Source of the DNA: CAUTNH01 sp963543845
Lineage (GTDB): Bacteria; Bacillota_I; Bacilli_A; Acholeplasmatales; Acholeplasmataceae
DNA: 64,000 bases
Assembly (NCBI GenBank): GCA_963543845.1
Contig: CAUUCL010000001.1
Coordinates: forward strand, 1 to 64,000
Direction of reading: 5' to 3'
Part shown: piece by piece, positions 36,878 to 46,171 of the stretch
Position numbering within the stretch: the stretch's first letter is position 1
Layout: every line of letters starts with the position of its first letter
The notes under the pieces: generated by a model
What the model was told of the DNA's origin: nothing
The model's input: only the letters and a program-made list of their open reading frames with translations
Databases searched by the model: none
Program-made: the position numbers and the translations under genes

Positions 36878-36951
36878 TACCCCCCCAGGGATTCGAACCC
36901 TGGACCCTTCGATTAAGAGTCGAATGCTCTAACCAGCTGAGCTAGGGAGGC
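36878..36951 (-). tRNA. tRNA-Lys (anticodon CTT)
   Basis: 74-nt cloverleaf on the minus strand: acceptor GCCTCCC/GGGGGGT, D arm GCTC...GAGC, anticodon stem TTCGA/TCGAA with loop CTCTTAA (anticodon CTT), T arm CAGGG-TTCGAAT-CCCTG. Discriminator A; CCA is not encoded. A T-rich run follows the 3' end. Confidence 0.97.
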
Positions 36952-36961
36952 AACTAGATAA

Positions 36962-36990
36962 ATATTAACACAATCTTTAAAAAAATGCAA
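36962..36990 (-). promoter_or_regulatory. Promoter of tRNA-Lys (and probably tgt)
   Basis: Minus strand TTGCAT (36985-36990), 17-nt spacer, TAATAT (36962-36967). The predicted start is about 4 nt before the tRNA 5' end. Confidence 0.65.
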
Positions 36991-36994
36991 CTTA

Positions 36995-38347
36995 TTATTT
37001 TAGATTTTGATAAATCAGGTCAAAATCCTTTGAAAATTCATTAAATTTATTAAGCATACTAAGGTTAAATAATAGTTTTAAATCATTATTTAAAACATTC
37101 ATTGCATCAATATGCCTTAGCGGTGCTTTATAATCTTGGGGACTTCTAAGGCGATAGTATATCTCAGATATTAAAATACAATCAGATATTAAATTTCTTT
37201 GGATTTGATTTTGATTTTTAATAAATTCTTGTGTTAGTCTTTTTTCATTATAAAATCTTAAAATCATCTCAGATTTATTAAAAAGCTGAATTCTTTTTAT
37301 AACTTGTAAAAATACTCTCATCTTATCTTTTAAACTTTCATATTCAAAGTTATAATTAGATAAATTATTTATCTCAAAATGAACTATGGAATATCTTTTT
37401 AAATATTCATGATCATATTTATCAAAGCCAATAATAGATGCTAAATGATTTGATATTTTTAAAATATTTTCAGTATCTTCTCTTATAAAAAAATGTTTAG
37501 GGGATGTTTTAATTAAGTCAATAATTATTCCTGATACTTCTTTGTAATCTTCTTCTTTTTCCATTCTCTTTACAACTTCTTTTTTTCTTTCAAGCTGCAT
37601 ATAATTTGAAATTGTAGTTGTAGCATAGATGATAATTGAAAATATAAAATAAACAAATGTCCTTAAAAATATATCAGTTATAACAATTTTTTTTATCTCA
37701 ACTTTCTCATTTTGAAAGATTGAGATTGTGTTATATGTTATAAAAAAGTGAAGTAGCGTAAGTGCTGAAAAGATAACTAAAATCATATTAAAAAGAAATC
37801 TTTTATCCTGATATAAAGCACATATAATAACTACAACATAAAAAAGTAAATATGAAAAAAGTTCAGCAAATCTTTTATAATTTTCAGGAAGATTAGTATA
37901 CTTTGATGGAAAGTTTATCTTTATATAAAAAAGGCTTACTAAAAGAAGAAGATAGCCAATTGCAAAATACATCGCAATATGCTGTTTTGCAAGATTATAC
38001 TTTTGGTCACTTTCTCTGCTTTTTTTAATTAACTTTTTCAAAAAAAAGTTAATTATAAAAGTAAGCGGAAATGTTGCAGCAGTTATTACCCAGTTAACAA
38101 TTTTTAAAGCCTTAGTTTGAAATTGGTTAGTTGCAGCTGAGTATAAGCTCATCATTAAAAATATTAAAATGTTTATAACAAAGATAATATTTTTAATTAC
38201 TTCATTTTTTCTTTTTAAAACCTGCTCATCGCATGTTATATCAATATTATTCTCAAATGCAAAAAACTTGGCAAATAGTCCTTTGCCAAGTATTTTGTTT
38301 TTTTTATCTTTTTCTCTTTTATCCTCGCTATTATTTTTTAGCATCAT
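36995..38347 (-). CDS. Membrane protein of unknown function with possible degenerate HD-GYP-like tail
   Basis: About 450 residues. A charged N-terminus is followed by six or more membrane helices (roughly residues 40-280) and a ~180-residue cytoplasmic C-terminus. The last part ('CILISEIYYRLRSPQDYKAPLRH', then a helix) faintly recalls the end of HD-GYP domains, but no HD catalytic pair is seen. The start is uncertain: ATG codons at 38347/38344 lie in the end of pgpA, and a TTG at 38386 is also possible; none has a clear ribosome site, so coupling to pgpA translation is likely. Last gene of the rimP-nusA operon. Confidence 0.6.
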   Translation of the reverse strand: MMLKNNSEDKREKDKKNKILGKGLFAKFFAFENNIDITCDEQVLKRKNEVIKNIIFVINILIFLMMSLYSAATNQFQTKALKIVNWVITAATFPLTFIINFFLKKLIKKSRESDQKYNLAKQHIAMYFAIGYLLLLVSLFYIKINFPSKYTNLPENYKRFAELFSYLLFYVVVIICALYQDKRFLFNMILVIFSALTLLHFFITYNTISIFQNEKVEIKKIVITDIFLRTFVYFIFSIIIYATTTISNYMQLERKKEVVKRMEKEEDYKEVSGIIIDLIKTSPKHFFIREDTENILKISNHLASIIGFDKYDHEYLKRYSIVHFEINNLSNYNFEYESLKDKMRVFLQVIKRIQLFNKSEMILRFYNEKRLTQEFIKNQNQIQRNLISDCILISEIYYRLRSPQDYKAPLRHIDAMNVLNNDLKLLFNLSMLNKFNEFSKDFDLIYQNLK

Positions 38348-38909
38348 CAAATAAGGTTTTGCCACAAGACTTACACTCGCCTGCAATTCCCTCGTTCATA
38401 ACTTGAGCTACTCTAGTTGATGCTGCAGCAGCGATTGCTCCTACAATATCATCTAAGAAAGTATGACAAATTCCCTCTTCTTTACCTGCTTCATTTAAAT
38501 TTTTAACAACACCGATTTTGTTAACGTCGATATCTCCAAAATTAGTTTGTCCAATTGTTCCAAACATTCCCGCAATATCAAGACCCATAACCTCATCAAC
38601 TCCAAAAAGTCCAAGGTCATATTCAATAATATCTTGAATTGGCTGAGACAGTTTTCTCTCTTCTGCTAATCTATCTATTTCTACAGATAATTGTACATAA
38701 TGGAAAACGTCTCTGTATGAAAGCACCTTTTCAACAGATTCAACACAAACATCATAAGGTACACCTGAGATGTACTTTGATTGCTGAGCATAAGTAATAT
38801 CTGCTATTTGATTAACAGATACCCCTCTTTTTTCAAGGGCCTTAACATTTAACTTTAGCATTTCCTCTCTTGTATAAAGTATTTTTGCATTTTTAGGATT
38901 TCTTTTCAT
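38331..38909 (-). CDS. pgpA: Phosphatidylglycerophosphatase A-like protein (YutG family)
   Basis: 192 residues from the ATG at 38909, chosen because AAGGAG lies 7 nt upstream; an upstream ATG at 38957 has no ribosome site and would overlap fmt. Relatives (YutG/PgpA) dephosphorylate phosphatidylglycerophosphate. Family blocks seen: 'YDLGLFGVDEVMGLDIA', 'GTIGQTNFGDID' and 'TFLDDIVGAIAAAASTRVAQ'. An added C-terminal CxxC ('ECKSCGKTLFDD') looks like half a zinc knuckle. Starts 4 nt after the fmt stop. Confidence 0.85.
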   Translation of the reverse strand: MKRNPKNAKILYTREEMLKLNVKALEKRGVSVNQIADITYAQQSKYISGVPYDVCVESVEKVLSYRDVFHYVQLSVEIDRLAEERKLSQPIQDIIEYDLGLFGVDEVMGLDIAGMFGTIGQTNFGDIDVNKIGVVKNLNEAGKEEGICHTFLDDIVGAIAAAASTRVAQVMNEGIAGECKSCGKTLFDDAKK

Positions 38910-38913
38910 TTTA

Positions 38914-39828
38914 TCACTCCTTAACATACTCATCATTTCGAAAAAGTTTTTGACCATTTAAATATGATTTTACATCCATTTCTTTTTTTCCTGATTCTTG
39001 GATTTTTAAAATCTCAATAAAATAATCACTACATCCTATTAAAAGCTTATGATTAGTAATTTTAATAATTCCTGGTTTTTCCTTATTTATTATATCACAT
39101 TTTTTAGCCTGTTTTATTTTAATAAGCACGCCATTTTGATAAAATATTGCCCCTGGTGTATCATTTAATGCTAGAATTTTAGCATTTACTAAATCCGCAG
39201 ATTTACTAAAATCTATAATTTGATCAGAAAAAGTTATATTATAAGCATAACTTACAAGGCTTTCATCTTGTTCAACTTCCTTATATTTTTTAATATTTAA
39301 TAAATACTCTTTTAATAAATCATACCCAAGGTCAGAAAGCCTACTTGTTAAAACTGTCTTATTCTCGCTATAGTCTATTTTAATTTTAGAAGAAAGGTAA
39401 ATAGGACCTGCATCCATTTTTTTAACAAGCCTCATAATTGTAACACCAGTATACTCATCTAAACTCATCATCGCATGCTCAATCGGAGCACCACCACGAT
39501 ATTTAGGTAAAATAGATGCATGTACGTTTATTACATGATATTTATTTAAAAGATAATCGGGTATCATCTTTCCAAAAGCAGCAGTTATTATAATATCGGG
39601 ATTTATTTTATCAATCTCTGAAAATACATCTTTCATTTTTTCAGGCGTAAGACATGAAATATTATTAGATACTGCAAATTCTTTAACACAAGATGGTGTT
39701 AAAACTTGCTTTCTTCCTACTTTTTGATCTGGCTTTGTGATTATTAAAGATACATTAAAGTTATCCTTAATTAACTTTTCAAGAATCACTCTTGAAAAGT
39801 TAGGGGTTCCCATAAATACAATTTTCAT
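38914..39828 (-). CDS. fmt: Methionyl-tRNA formyltransferase
   Basis: 304 residues. Formylates initiator Met-tRNA. Core motifs 'MGTPNFSRVIL', 'AAFGKMIPDYLL' and 'NVHASILPKYRGGAPIEHA' (catalytic Asn/His region) are intact; the C-terminal OB-like domain is present. It follows priA by 9 nt, as in Bacilli (without def between). TGA stop, which supports the standard genetic code. Confidence 0.96.
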   Translation of the reverse strand: MKIVFMGTPNFSRVILEKLIKDNFNVSLIITKPDQKVGRKQVLTPSCVKEFAVSNNISCLTPEKMKDVFSEIDKINPDIIITAAFGKMIPDYLLNKYHVINVHASILPKYRGGAPIEHAMMSLDEYTGVTIMRLVKKMDAGPIYLSSKIKIDYSENKTVLTSRLSDLGYDLLKEYLLNIKKYKEVEQDESLVSYAYNITFSDQIIDFSKSADLVNAKILALNDTPGAIFYQNGVLIKIKQAKKCDIINKEKPGIIKITNHKLLIGCSDYFIEILKIQESGKKEMDVKSYLNGQKLFRNDEYVKE

Positions 39829-39837
39829 ATTGCCTCC

Positions 39838-42081
39838 TTAGATAAGTTTAGGATATTTAAATATTTTATAAGAAATATTTTTTTCTTTTAAATTAGACAT
39901 AATATCAGATACTTCATTTAAATCTATTTTTTCTTTTTTAATTGTGATTTTAAAAATATAAGAATTATTTTTATCCCTAAAATATCTTGCATCTAAAGGC
40001 CCTAATGTTATATATCCAAGCTTTTCAAAAGTGCATTTTAAATCAAATGCCCTTTGAAAGGTCTTTAAATATCCAATATTAGATAAAACTAATATCTCAT
40101 ACATATTTATAACTGGTGGATTATTTAGTATTTTTCTTTCATCTAGTAAATACTTATATATATCATCATATTCTAAATTTATATTATTTAAAATAAAGTT
40201 ATCATCAAGTGATGTTTGAACAATAACATTATTTCCTACTTTATTGGCAACATTTTTTAAATACCTATAAACAACTTCATAAGAATTATACAAAGGCATT
40301 TTTAAATCAAGGTCAGTATTTAAAAATAAAATTAAGGTGTCATCTTTTATATTTTGTGTTTTTAAAATTGATCTTGTAGATATTAAAATATCTGCCTTAC
40401 CTTGGTTTAAATCATTTATTCCATCTTTTATCCTTTTATAATCAGGACTTGGAATATATGATATTTTATAATCTTTAAAATATTTTTTAATATCTTTTAA
40501 AGTCTTCTCAATTCCATATCCCATATAAGATATCATATTTTTCTGGCAATTAGGACAAGTTTTAATTTTATTTTCTTCATTAAAACAATAAGGACAAATT
40601 AGTTTATCAGAAATTGAATAATACTTCATAGCATGCGAGCATTTAGGGCAGATGATTGTTTTAAAACAATTCTTGCAAAAAAGATACAAACTATCAGATT
40701 TTCTAGCATTTATAATAATTACTTTCTTATTGTTTTCTAAGTTTTCTAAAATTAAGTCTTTACTTAATCTTGTAAGATAGCTAAAATTCTCACTTAATAA
40801 ATCTTCTTTTAAACTTGATAGAATAATATTACTAAAATTATTTTCATCTAACTTTAAAATATTTTCTTTATTTAATTCATATTTAATACTAACAGAAGGA
40901 AGAGCACCAAGATATAGTATTGATGCATTATTTAAATTAGATTTTAACTTAGCAATATCAAATATATCAAAGTAGAACTTATCAAATATAATCGGAGTTT
41001 CTTCATTGTCGATATCTAAAATAATAACCTCAGGTTTTGAGATTGTAAATAAAAAGATATCTTTGGTTCCGATTAAAAGTTTAATACTTTTTTTAACCTC
41101 TTTATTTAATATTTTTACTTTTTCACTTTCTTTAATATAAGGATGATATATAAAAGTATCATCTAAAAACTTTAAATTTTCATAATAAAAATCCGCAAGA
41201 TTAGCATTTTCACAAACTAAATAAATACACTTTCCAAAAGATAATTTGCTGTATAACTGTTTAATAACTTCTATTTTTTTAAATATATCAGATAAAGATA
41301 CTTGGTATAAATTCTTTTTGGATATAATATTTTTTGTAAAATCATCTGGAAGATACTTTTTGAAATTATAATCTTTTAGTTTATTTTCTAAATCTTTATA
41401 TCCTTTTTTAATTAAACCAAGTTTTACCATTTTATTAAGATTAGATATGCTTATATTATATTTTTTTATCTCATCTAAAAATATAACTTTTTCTTTATAA
41501 AATAAATTAAAAATCTCATTTAATTTATCTGTTAATACCACTGTTTCGTTTATATCATTTAATAAGTAGCAGTTACTTTTTGGCTTTGCTTTATTTTTAT
41601 AAATACTACCAAAAGATACTACGCCTTTACTTTTTAAATATTTTAATCTTTTGAAAATATCACTATCGAAATCTTTTATTTTATACTTATTATTTTTAAA
41701 CTTACAAGCTAAATCAAAAGGAAGTAGCGCTTTGTCTAAAAGCTCTACTTCTTTATAATAGTCTAAAAATAGGACTGATGGAATTAAATTAAGATAAACT
41801 ATATTAGGGTTTATAAGAGTATTTTTAGAGATATAATTGCAAATTTTTATAAACTCACCACTTATAAAAGGCTCATCGTCGATAATTTCTTTTATATCTA
41901 ATAAATTAGAGTTTTCTTCATTTTTAATCTCTATTACAAACCCAAGTCTAAGGGTATTATTAAATGGGACTAATACTCTTTGGCCGATTTTAATAATTTC
42001 TTTAAAATCATTTCCAACATTGTATGAATAATTAAAATTCAGAGCTGATGTTTTTAAATCAATTAAAATATTAGCAATCAT
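39838..42081 (-). CDS. priA: PriA-like primosomal protein lacking helicase motifs
   Basis: 747 residues, full PriA length. The zinc-binding cysteines are intact in 'CKNCFKTIICPKCSHAM' and 'LICPYCFN...CPNCQKN'. The N-terminal DNA-binding part and the C-terminal domain align. The ATPase is broken: no GxGxGKT Walker A occurs where it belongs (before 'FGKCIYLVCEN'), the DEEH box reads 'LDIDNEET', and the SAT motif reads 'LGALPS'. So it probably loads the restart primosome as a structural protein without unwinding. Helicase-defective PriA forms are known in Actinobacteria. Overlaps rbfA by 4 nt. Confidence 0.88.
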   Translation of the reverse strand: MIANILIDLKTSALNFNYSYNVGNDFKEIIKIGQRVLVPFNNTLRLGFVIEIKNEENSNLLDIKEIIDDEPFISGEFIKICNYISKNTLINPNIVYLNLIPSVLFLDYYKEVELLDKALLPFDLACKFKNNKYKIKDFDSDIFKRLKYLKSKGVVSFGSIYKNKAKPKSNCYLLNDINETVVLTDKLNEIFNLFYKEKVIFLDEIKKYNISISNLNKMVKLGLIKKGYKDLENKLKDYNFKKYLPDDFTKNIISKKNLYQVSLSDIFKKIEVIKQLYSKLSFGKCIYLVCENANLADFYYENLKFLDDTFIYHPYIKESEKVKILNKEVKKSIKLLIGTKDIFLFTISKPEVIILDIDNEETPIIFDKFYFDIFDIAKLKSNLNNASILYLGALPSVSIKYELNKENILKLDENNFSNIILSSLKEDLLSENFSYLTRLSKDLILENLENNKKVIIINARKSDSLYLFCKNCFKTIICPKCSHAMKYYSISDKLICPYCFNEENKIKTCPNCQKNMISYMGYGIEKTLKDIKKYFKDYKISYIPSPDYKRIKDGINDLNQGKADILISTRSILKTQNIKDDTLILFLNTDLDLKMPLYNSYEVVYRYLKNVANKVGNNVIVQTSLDDNFILNNINLEYDDIYKYLLDERKILNNPPVINMYEILVLSNIGYLKTFQRAFDLKCTFEKLGYITLGPLDARYFRDKNNSYIFKITIKKEKIDLNEVSDIMSNLKEKNISYKIFKYPKLI

Positions 42082-42431
42082 TTATAATTATCTTTAATGC
42101 TTTCTAAAATACTTTCTATCTTATTTCCATACTCTAATGATTCATCATATAAAAAAGTAATATCAGGAAATTTTCTAATATCTTTCATTTTAGCGGCTAG
42201 CTCTTTTTTTATTTGACCTTTATAGCCTGCTAAAAGTTTTGTAGTTTCCTCTTTTATATTTTTATCATCTTTTAAAATGGTATAGTAAATTGTTGCAATC
42301 GATAAATCTTTTGTTAATCTTACCTCAGATACTGTTATATATCCAACTTCTTTAGTTTTAAAAATATCATCTAAAATTTTTGTAAGATATCTATGAATTC
42401 TGCTTTCTAATCTTTCAAGTGATACGCTCAT
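42078..42431 (-). CDS. rbfA: Ribosome-binding factor A
   Basis: 117 residues, KH-like small protein that helps mature the 30S subunit (16S 5' end). Family pattern 'RLTKDLSIATIYYTIL' and 'FPDITFLYDESLEYGNKIESIL' is clear. Joined to infB and priA by 4-nt overlaps. Confidence 0.93.
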   Translation of the reverse strand: MSVSLERLESRIHRYLTKILDDIFKTKEVGYITVSEVRLTKDLSIATIYYTILKDDKNIKEETTKLLAGYKGQIKKELAAKMKDIRKFPDITFLYDESLEYGNKIESILESIKDNYK

Positions 42432-44203
42432 AAATCTATCTCCTTAAGCTCATATATCTCAAGTCTATCATCAATTTTAAAATCGTTATATCCTTCAATT
42501 GTAAGACCTCCTTCAAGACCTGCTTGAAGTTCTTTTTTATCGTCTTTTAAATGCTTTAAAGATGCGATTTTATTTTCGTAGATTATCTTATCATCTCTTA
42601 TGACTTTAGCAAATGCTTTTCTTTTTACAACTCCATCAGATACATAAATACCTGCAATCATAATTCCTTTTGGAAGTTTAAAAGTATCTCTTACAATTGC
42701 CTCACCAATAACAACCTTATCATATTCCGGTTCAAGCATTCCTTTAAGAGCGTTTTTAATATCATCTTCTATTTGATAAATAACATTATATAATCTTAGC
42801 TCAACATTTTTTTCTTTCGCCATTTTTTTAATTCCAGCCGATGGCGATACGTTAAAGTTAATAACTAAAGACCCTGATGCAATCGCAAGATTAAGGTCAC
42901 TTTCAGTCGGAGCACCAACACCAGTTGATACTATATTTATTTTTAAGTTTTCAATATTTAATTTAGATAATAAATTATTGATTGCTTCAATTGAGCCTTT
43001 AACATCCGCTTTAATTATTAAATTTAAAATACCATCTTGACTTTCTAAGTCATTTAATGTATTTATTTTTTTATTATCTTTAGCTTTTTCTTTTTCTGAT
43101 AGTTTAACAGATTCTAACTTAGCCTCTTTCTCGCAGTCAAAAACTCTTAGTCTATCACCTGTGTTTGGAACCTCACTTAAACCTGTAATTTCAACGGCTT
43201 GGCTTGGTGTAGCCTTTTTTAGAATTTCTGATTCATCATTTGAGATAGTTCTAACTTTTCCAATAGTCTTTCCAACTAAAACATAATCTCCTTGATTTAA
43301 AGTACCGCTTTTAATAATTACAGTTGCAACAGGACCTCTCCCTTTATCAAGTTTTGCCTCAATAACAGTTCCAACTGCCTTTTTATTAGGGTTTGCTTTT
43401 AGCTCTTTTAGCTCAGCTAAAATTAAAATTGTATCAAGCAGTTCGTCAATATTTTTACCAGCTTTTGCGCTTATTTCAACAAAAGGATAATCTCCGCCCC
43501 AAGTATCAGGAACAACTCCAAGCTCTGATAATTTAGTCATTACTTGATCTGGTTTTGCACTAGGTTTATCGATTTTATTTATAGCAACAATAATTGGAAC
43601 CTTCGCTGCTTTTGCATGGTCAATTGATTCGATTGTTTGTGGCATTATGCCATCATCGGCTGCAACAACTAAAACAACAATATCAGTCACCTCAGCTCCT
43701 CTCGCTCTCATTTCAGTAAAAGCGGCATGACCTGGAGTATCTATAAATGTAATATATTCATTATTTCTTTTTATTTGGTATGCACCAATATGCTGAGTTA
43801 TTCCGCCAAACTCACCAGAGACAACATTAGTTTTTCTAATTGTATCAAGTAAAGTTGTCTTACCATGGTCAACATGACCCATAATAGTTATTATCGCAGG
43901 GCGCTTTACTAAATCCTTAGGATCGTCTGTCTCATCGATTCCAAGCATTTCATTTTTTCTAATTTCTTCTTCACAGCAAAACTTATAATCAGTATCAAGA
44001 ACAATTAACTCGGCACTATCTTTGTCAATTACTGAATTTATATTAGCCATTTGACCAAGTGCTAAAAGCTTTTGAATAATTTCAAAAGGTTGCATCTCTA
44101 AAGATGATGCAACTTCTTTTAGCGTCATATTTTCTTTATAAATAAATTTTTTGTTTTCTTTTTTAGAGGAATTGGTTTTATTATTTTGTTTTTGATTTTT
44201 CAT
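42428..44203 (-). CDS. infB: Translation initiation factor IF-2 (short form)
   Basis: 591 residues, short because the long variable N-terminal part is nearly absent; only a ~25-residue Lys/Asn-rich leader precedes the IF2_N domain. Binds fMet-tRNA and joins the subunits. GTPase motifs 'GHVDHGKTT', 'DTPGHAAF' and 'NKID' are intact; domains II-IV follow. In the operon between ylxQ (4 nt) and rbfA (overlap). Confidence 0.97.
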   Translation of the reverse strand: MKNQKQNNKTNSSKKENKKFIYKENMTLKEVASSLEMQPFEIIQKLLALGQMANINSVIDKDSAELIVLDTDYKFCCEEEIRKNEMLGIDETDDPKDLVKRPAIITIMGHVDHGKTTLLDTIRKTNVVSGEFGGITQHIGAYQIKRNNEYITFIDTPGHAAFTEMRARGAEVTDIVVLVVAADDGIMPQTIESIDHAKAAKVPIIVAINKIDKPSAKPDQVMTKLSELGVVPDTWGGDYPFVEISAKAGKNIDELLDTILILAELKELKANPNKKAVGTVIEAKLDKGRGPVATVIIKSGTLNQGDYVLVGKTIGKVRTISNDESEILKKATPSQAVEITGLSEVPNTGDRLRVFDCEKEAKLESVKLSEKEKAKDNKKINTLNDLESQDGILNLIIKADVKGSIEAINNLLSKLNIENLKINIVSTGVGAPTESDLNLAIASGSLVINFNVSPSAGIKKMAKEKNVELRLYNVIYQIEDDIKNALKGMLEPEYDKVVIGEAIVRDTFKLPKGIMIAGIYVSDGVVKRKAFAKVIRDDKIIYENKIASLKHLKDDKKELQAGLEGGLTIEGYNDFKIDDRLEIYELKEIDL

Positions 44204-44207
44204 ACTA

Positions 44208-44507
44208 TCACATTCCTTTAAATTTTAAAATTTGCTCTTTAAATCCATCGTTTAAAATAGCAATTACTTTAACATCTAAACTACTAAAAACATCCTTTAT
44301 AATTAAATTATCTATTTCAATAATTGGGATATTATAATATTTTGTCTTATCATAAAATCTTTTTTTAGTGTTTAAACTTGCACCACTTGATAAAATAACA
44401 AGCCTTGCTTTTTTTGATTTTATTAAATCAAGAACAATCTCGCTTCCATATCTTAAATTGTTAGATAATCTACAAAGTCCTAGATAATCTTTTAATTTAT
44501 CTTGCAA
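44208..44507 (-). CDS. ylxQ: YlxQ-type L7Ae-family RNA-binding protein
   Basis: 99 residues, L7Ae/L30e/S12e/Gadd45 fold family. 'GLCRLSNNLRYGSEIVLDLIKSKKARLVILSSGAS' fits. Probably binds kink-turn RNA. In Bacilli the order is nusA-ylxR-ylxQ-infB; ylxR is missing here, as only 2 nt separate this gene from nusA. Confidence 0.85.
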   Translation of the reverse strand: MQDKLKDYLGLCRLSNNLRYGSEIVLDLIKSKKARLVILSSGASLNTKKRFYDKTKYYNIPIIEIDNLIIKDVFSSLDVKVIAILNDGFKEQILKFKGM

Positions 44508-44509
44508 AA

Positions 44510-45622
44510 TTATTCCTCGTTATCAGGAGTTATATCAATTCCCTCGCCTTTGGCTTCTTGAACTGATTTAATATTTATCTTCCAACCTGTTGCTCTTACT
44601 GCAAGTTGGACATTTTGTCCTTTATTTCCAATTGCAAGTGATAACTGATCATCTGGGACTATCGCAAGAGCTTTTTTCTCAGTTGGGTTTATATCTAAAA
44701 TTTTAACAACATCAGATGGTTGTAAAGCATTTCTTATTAAAGATGCAGGGTCATCAGACCATTTAAAAAGATCGATTTTTTCTCCTCTTAAAAGTCCTTG
44801 AATACTGTTTATTCTCATTTTACCCTCACCAATACAAGCCCCAATTGGATCAACATTTGGATCATATGACATAACTCCAACTTTTGATCTATCACCTGGA
44901 TCTCTTGCAACTGCTTTTACCTCAACAATTCCCTCTTGAATTTCAGGAATATTTTCCTTTAAAATTGCTGAAACAAGCTCTGGTTTAATCTTAGATACAA
45001 AAACATTTAGATGTTTTTCTTTTTCCTTATCAACACCTGTTATTATAACTGGGATATTTAAACCAGCATGAAGTCTTTCTCCTGGAAGCATTTCTTTTTC
45101 TGAAAGAATAGTTGATATATCATTTCCGATATCCAAAATGCATTGTCCATTTTCAATTGAAATAATTCTAGCCTTAATAACATCTCCCTCTTTTTCTTTG
45201 AAGTAGTTATATAATCTATCTTTAACAAGTTTATTTAAATTATCTCTAAAACTATTTTTTACAATTCTTGCTGATGAGTGCGAAAACTCAGTTAAGTCAA
45301 CCTCTTCTTCTAAAATATCACCAATTTTAGTTCCTCTTGGCTTAATTTTTTTAGCATCGCTTAAAAGAATTTGGGTCATTTTTTGAGCTGGTTGCTGAGT
45401 TAAGTCCTTTGATATTTGATAATCACCTACAACAATTCTTTGTTTAAAGATACGAATTGTGCATTTTTCCTCATTTATATCAACACGGCAGCTTCTAACT
45501 CCCGCTTCTTTTTTACATCCTGATATTAGTGCTTGTTCAAAAGCATTTTTAACAAGATCTCTTTCAATTCCACGCTCTTTAGATATTTCATCAAAATATA
45601 GTGGTAAGTTTTTTCTTTTCAT
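44510..45622 (-). CDS. nusA: Transcription termination/antitermination factor NusA
   Basis: 370 residues: N-terminal RNA polymerase-binding domain, S1 domain (~130-200), and two KH domains ('DPIGACIGEGKMRINSI', 'LSLAIGNKGQNVQLAVRATGW'). The C-terminal acidic repeats of proteobacterial NusA are absent, as usual in Firmicutes. ATG lies 1 nt after the rimP stop. Confidence 0.97.
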   Translation of the reverse strand: MKRKNLPLYFDEISKERGIERDLVKNAFEQALISGCKKEAGVRSCRVDINEEKCTIRIFKQRIVVGDYQISKDLTQQPAQKMTQILLSDAKKIKPRGTKIGDILEEEVDLTEFSHSSARIVKNSFRDNLNKLVKDRLYNYFKEKEGDVIKARIISIENGQCILDIGNDISTILSEKEMLPGERLHAGLNIPVIITGVDKEKEKHLNVFVSKIKPELVSAILKENIPEIQEGIVEVKAVARDPGDRSKVGVMSYDPNVDPIGACIGEGKMRINSIQGLLRGEKIDLFKWSDDPASLIRNALQPSDVVKILDINPTEKKALAIVPDDQLSLAIGNKGQNVQLAVRATGWKINIKSVQEAKGEGIDITPDNEE

Positions 45623-45623
45623 T

Positions 45624-46061
45624 TTAAATCCTCACTGCTTTCCTTATTTTTATTGTTTTTATATATTTTATTTCTAACTCTTTAGATCTATTTTTATCTT
45701 TATACTCAATTTTTAATATATCATCTTTAAAATCTAATAATACGCAATAGCCTTTATAATAATCAGATACAATATAGATATAACTTCCGATATTATTTTT
45801 AATATCACAAATGCCATCGAATTTATACTCAGCTCCTCTTGCTGATAATTCAAGATAATAATCATCTGGCATTAAATGATCTATTTCATCAAGTATTTTT
45901 AAATGAATTTCTTCTTGCATTTTATTATCTAGCATATCCTTGTTTATTATAATCTCAATAATATTATTAATTCCATAATCATTTTTTATCTTTACAGAAT
46001 ATAGATTAAGATTGTAACCTTGCAATATTTTTTCAGTTATTTTTTTTATCTCTTCAATCAA
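45624..46061 (-). CDS. rimP: Ribosome maturation factor RimP
   Basis: 145 residues. Helps assemble the 30S subunit. 'YYLELSARGAEYKF' is the RimP 'LEVSSPG' block in altered form, so the N-terminal domain is divergent; identity rests also on its place before nusA. TTG start at 46061 with AGGTGAT 7 nt upstream. First gene of the nine-gene operon; it follows the rplT terminator. Confidence 0.85.
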   Translation of the reverse strand: MIEEIKKITEKILQGYNLNLYSVKIKNDYGINNIIEIIINKDMLDNKMQEEIHLKILDEIDHLMPDDYYLELSARGAEYKFDGICDIKNNIGSYIYIVSDYYKGYCVLLDFKDDILKIEYKDKNRSKELEIKYIKTIKIRKAVRI

Positions 46062-46080
46062 AAAATCACCTATATATTTT

Positions 46081-46113
46081 TAATAAAACGAGCGGAACAC
46101 TTGTTCCACTCGT
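46081..46113 (-). terminator. Terminator of infC-rpmI-rplT
   Basis: 11-bp stem (46088-46098 with 46103-46113, one G-U pair in the RNA), 4-nt loop, then TTTTATT on the minus strand. Confidence 0.85.
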
Positions 46114-46171
46114 ATATTTATATTATATATTATTGTTTTTTAAAATGCAACTTAAATAATTATATTTACTA

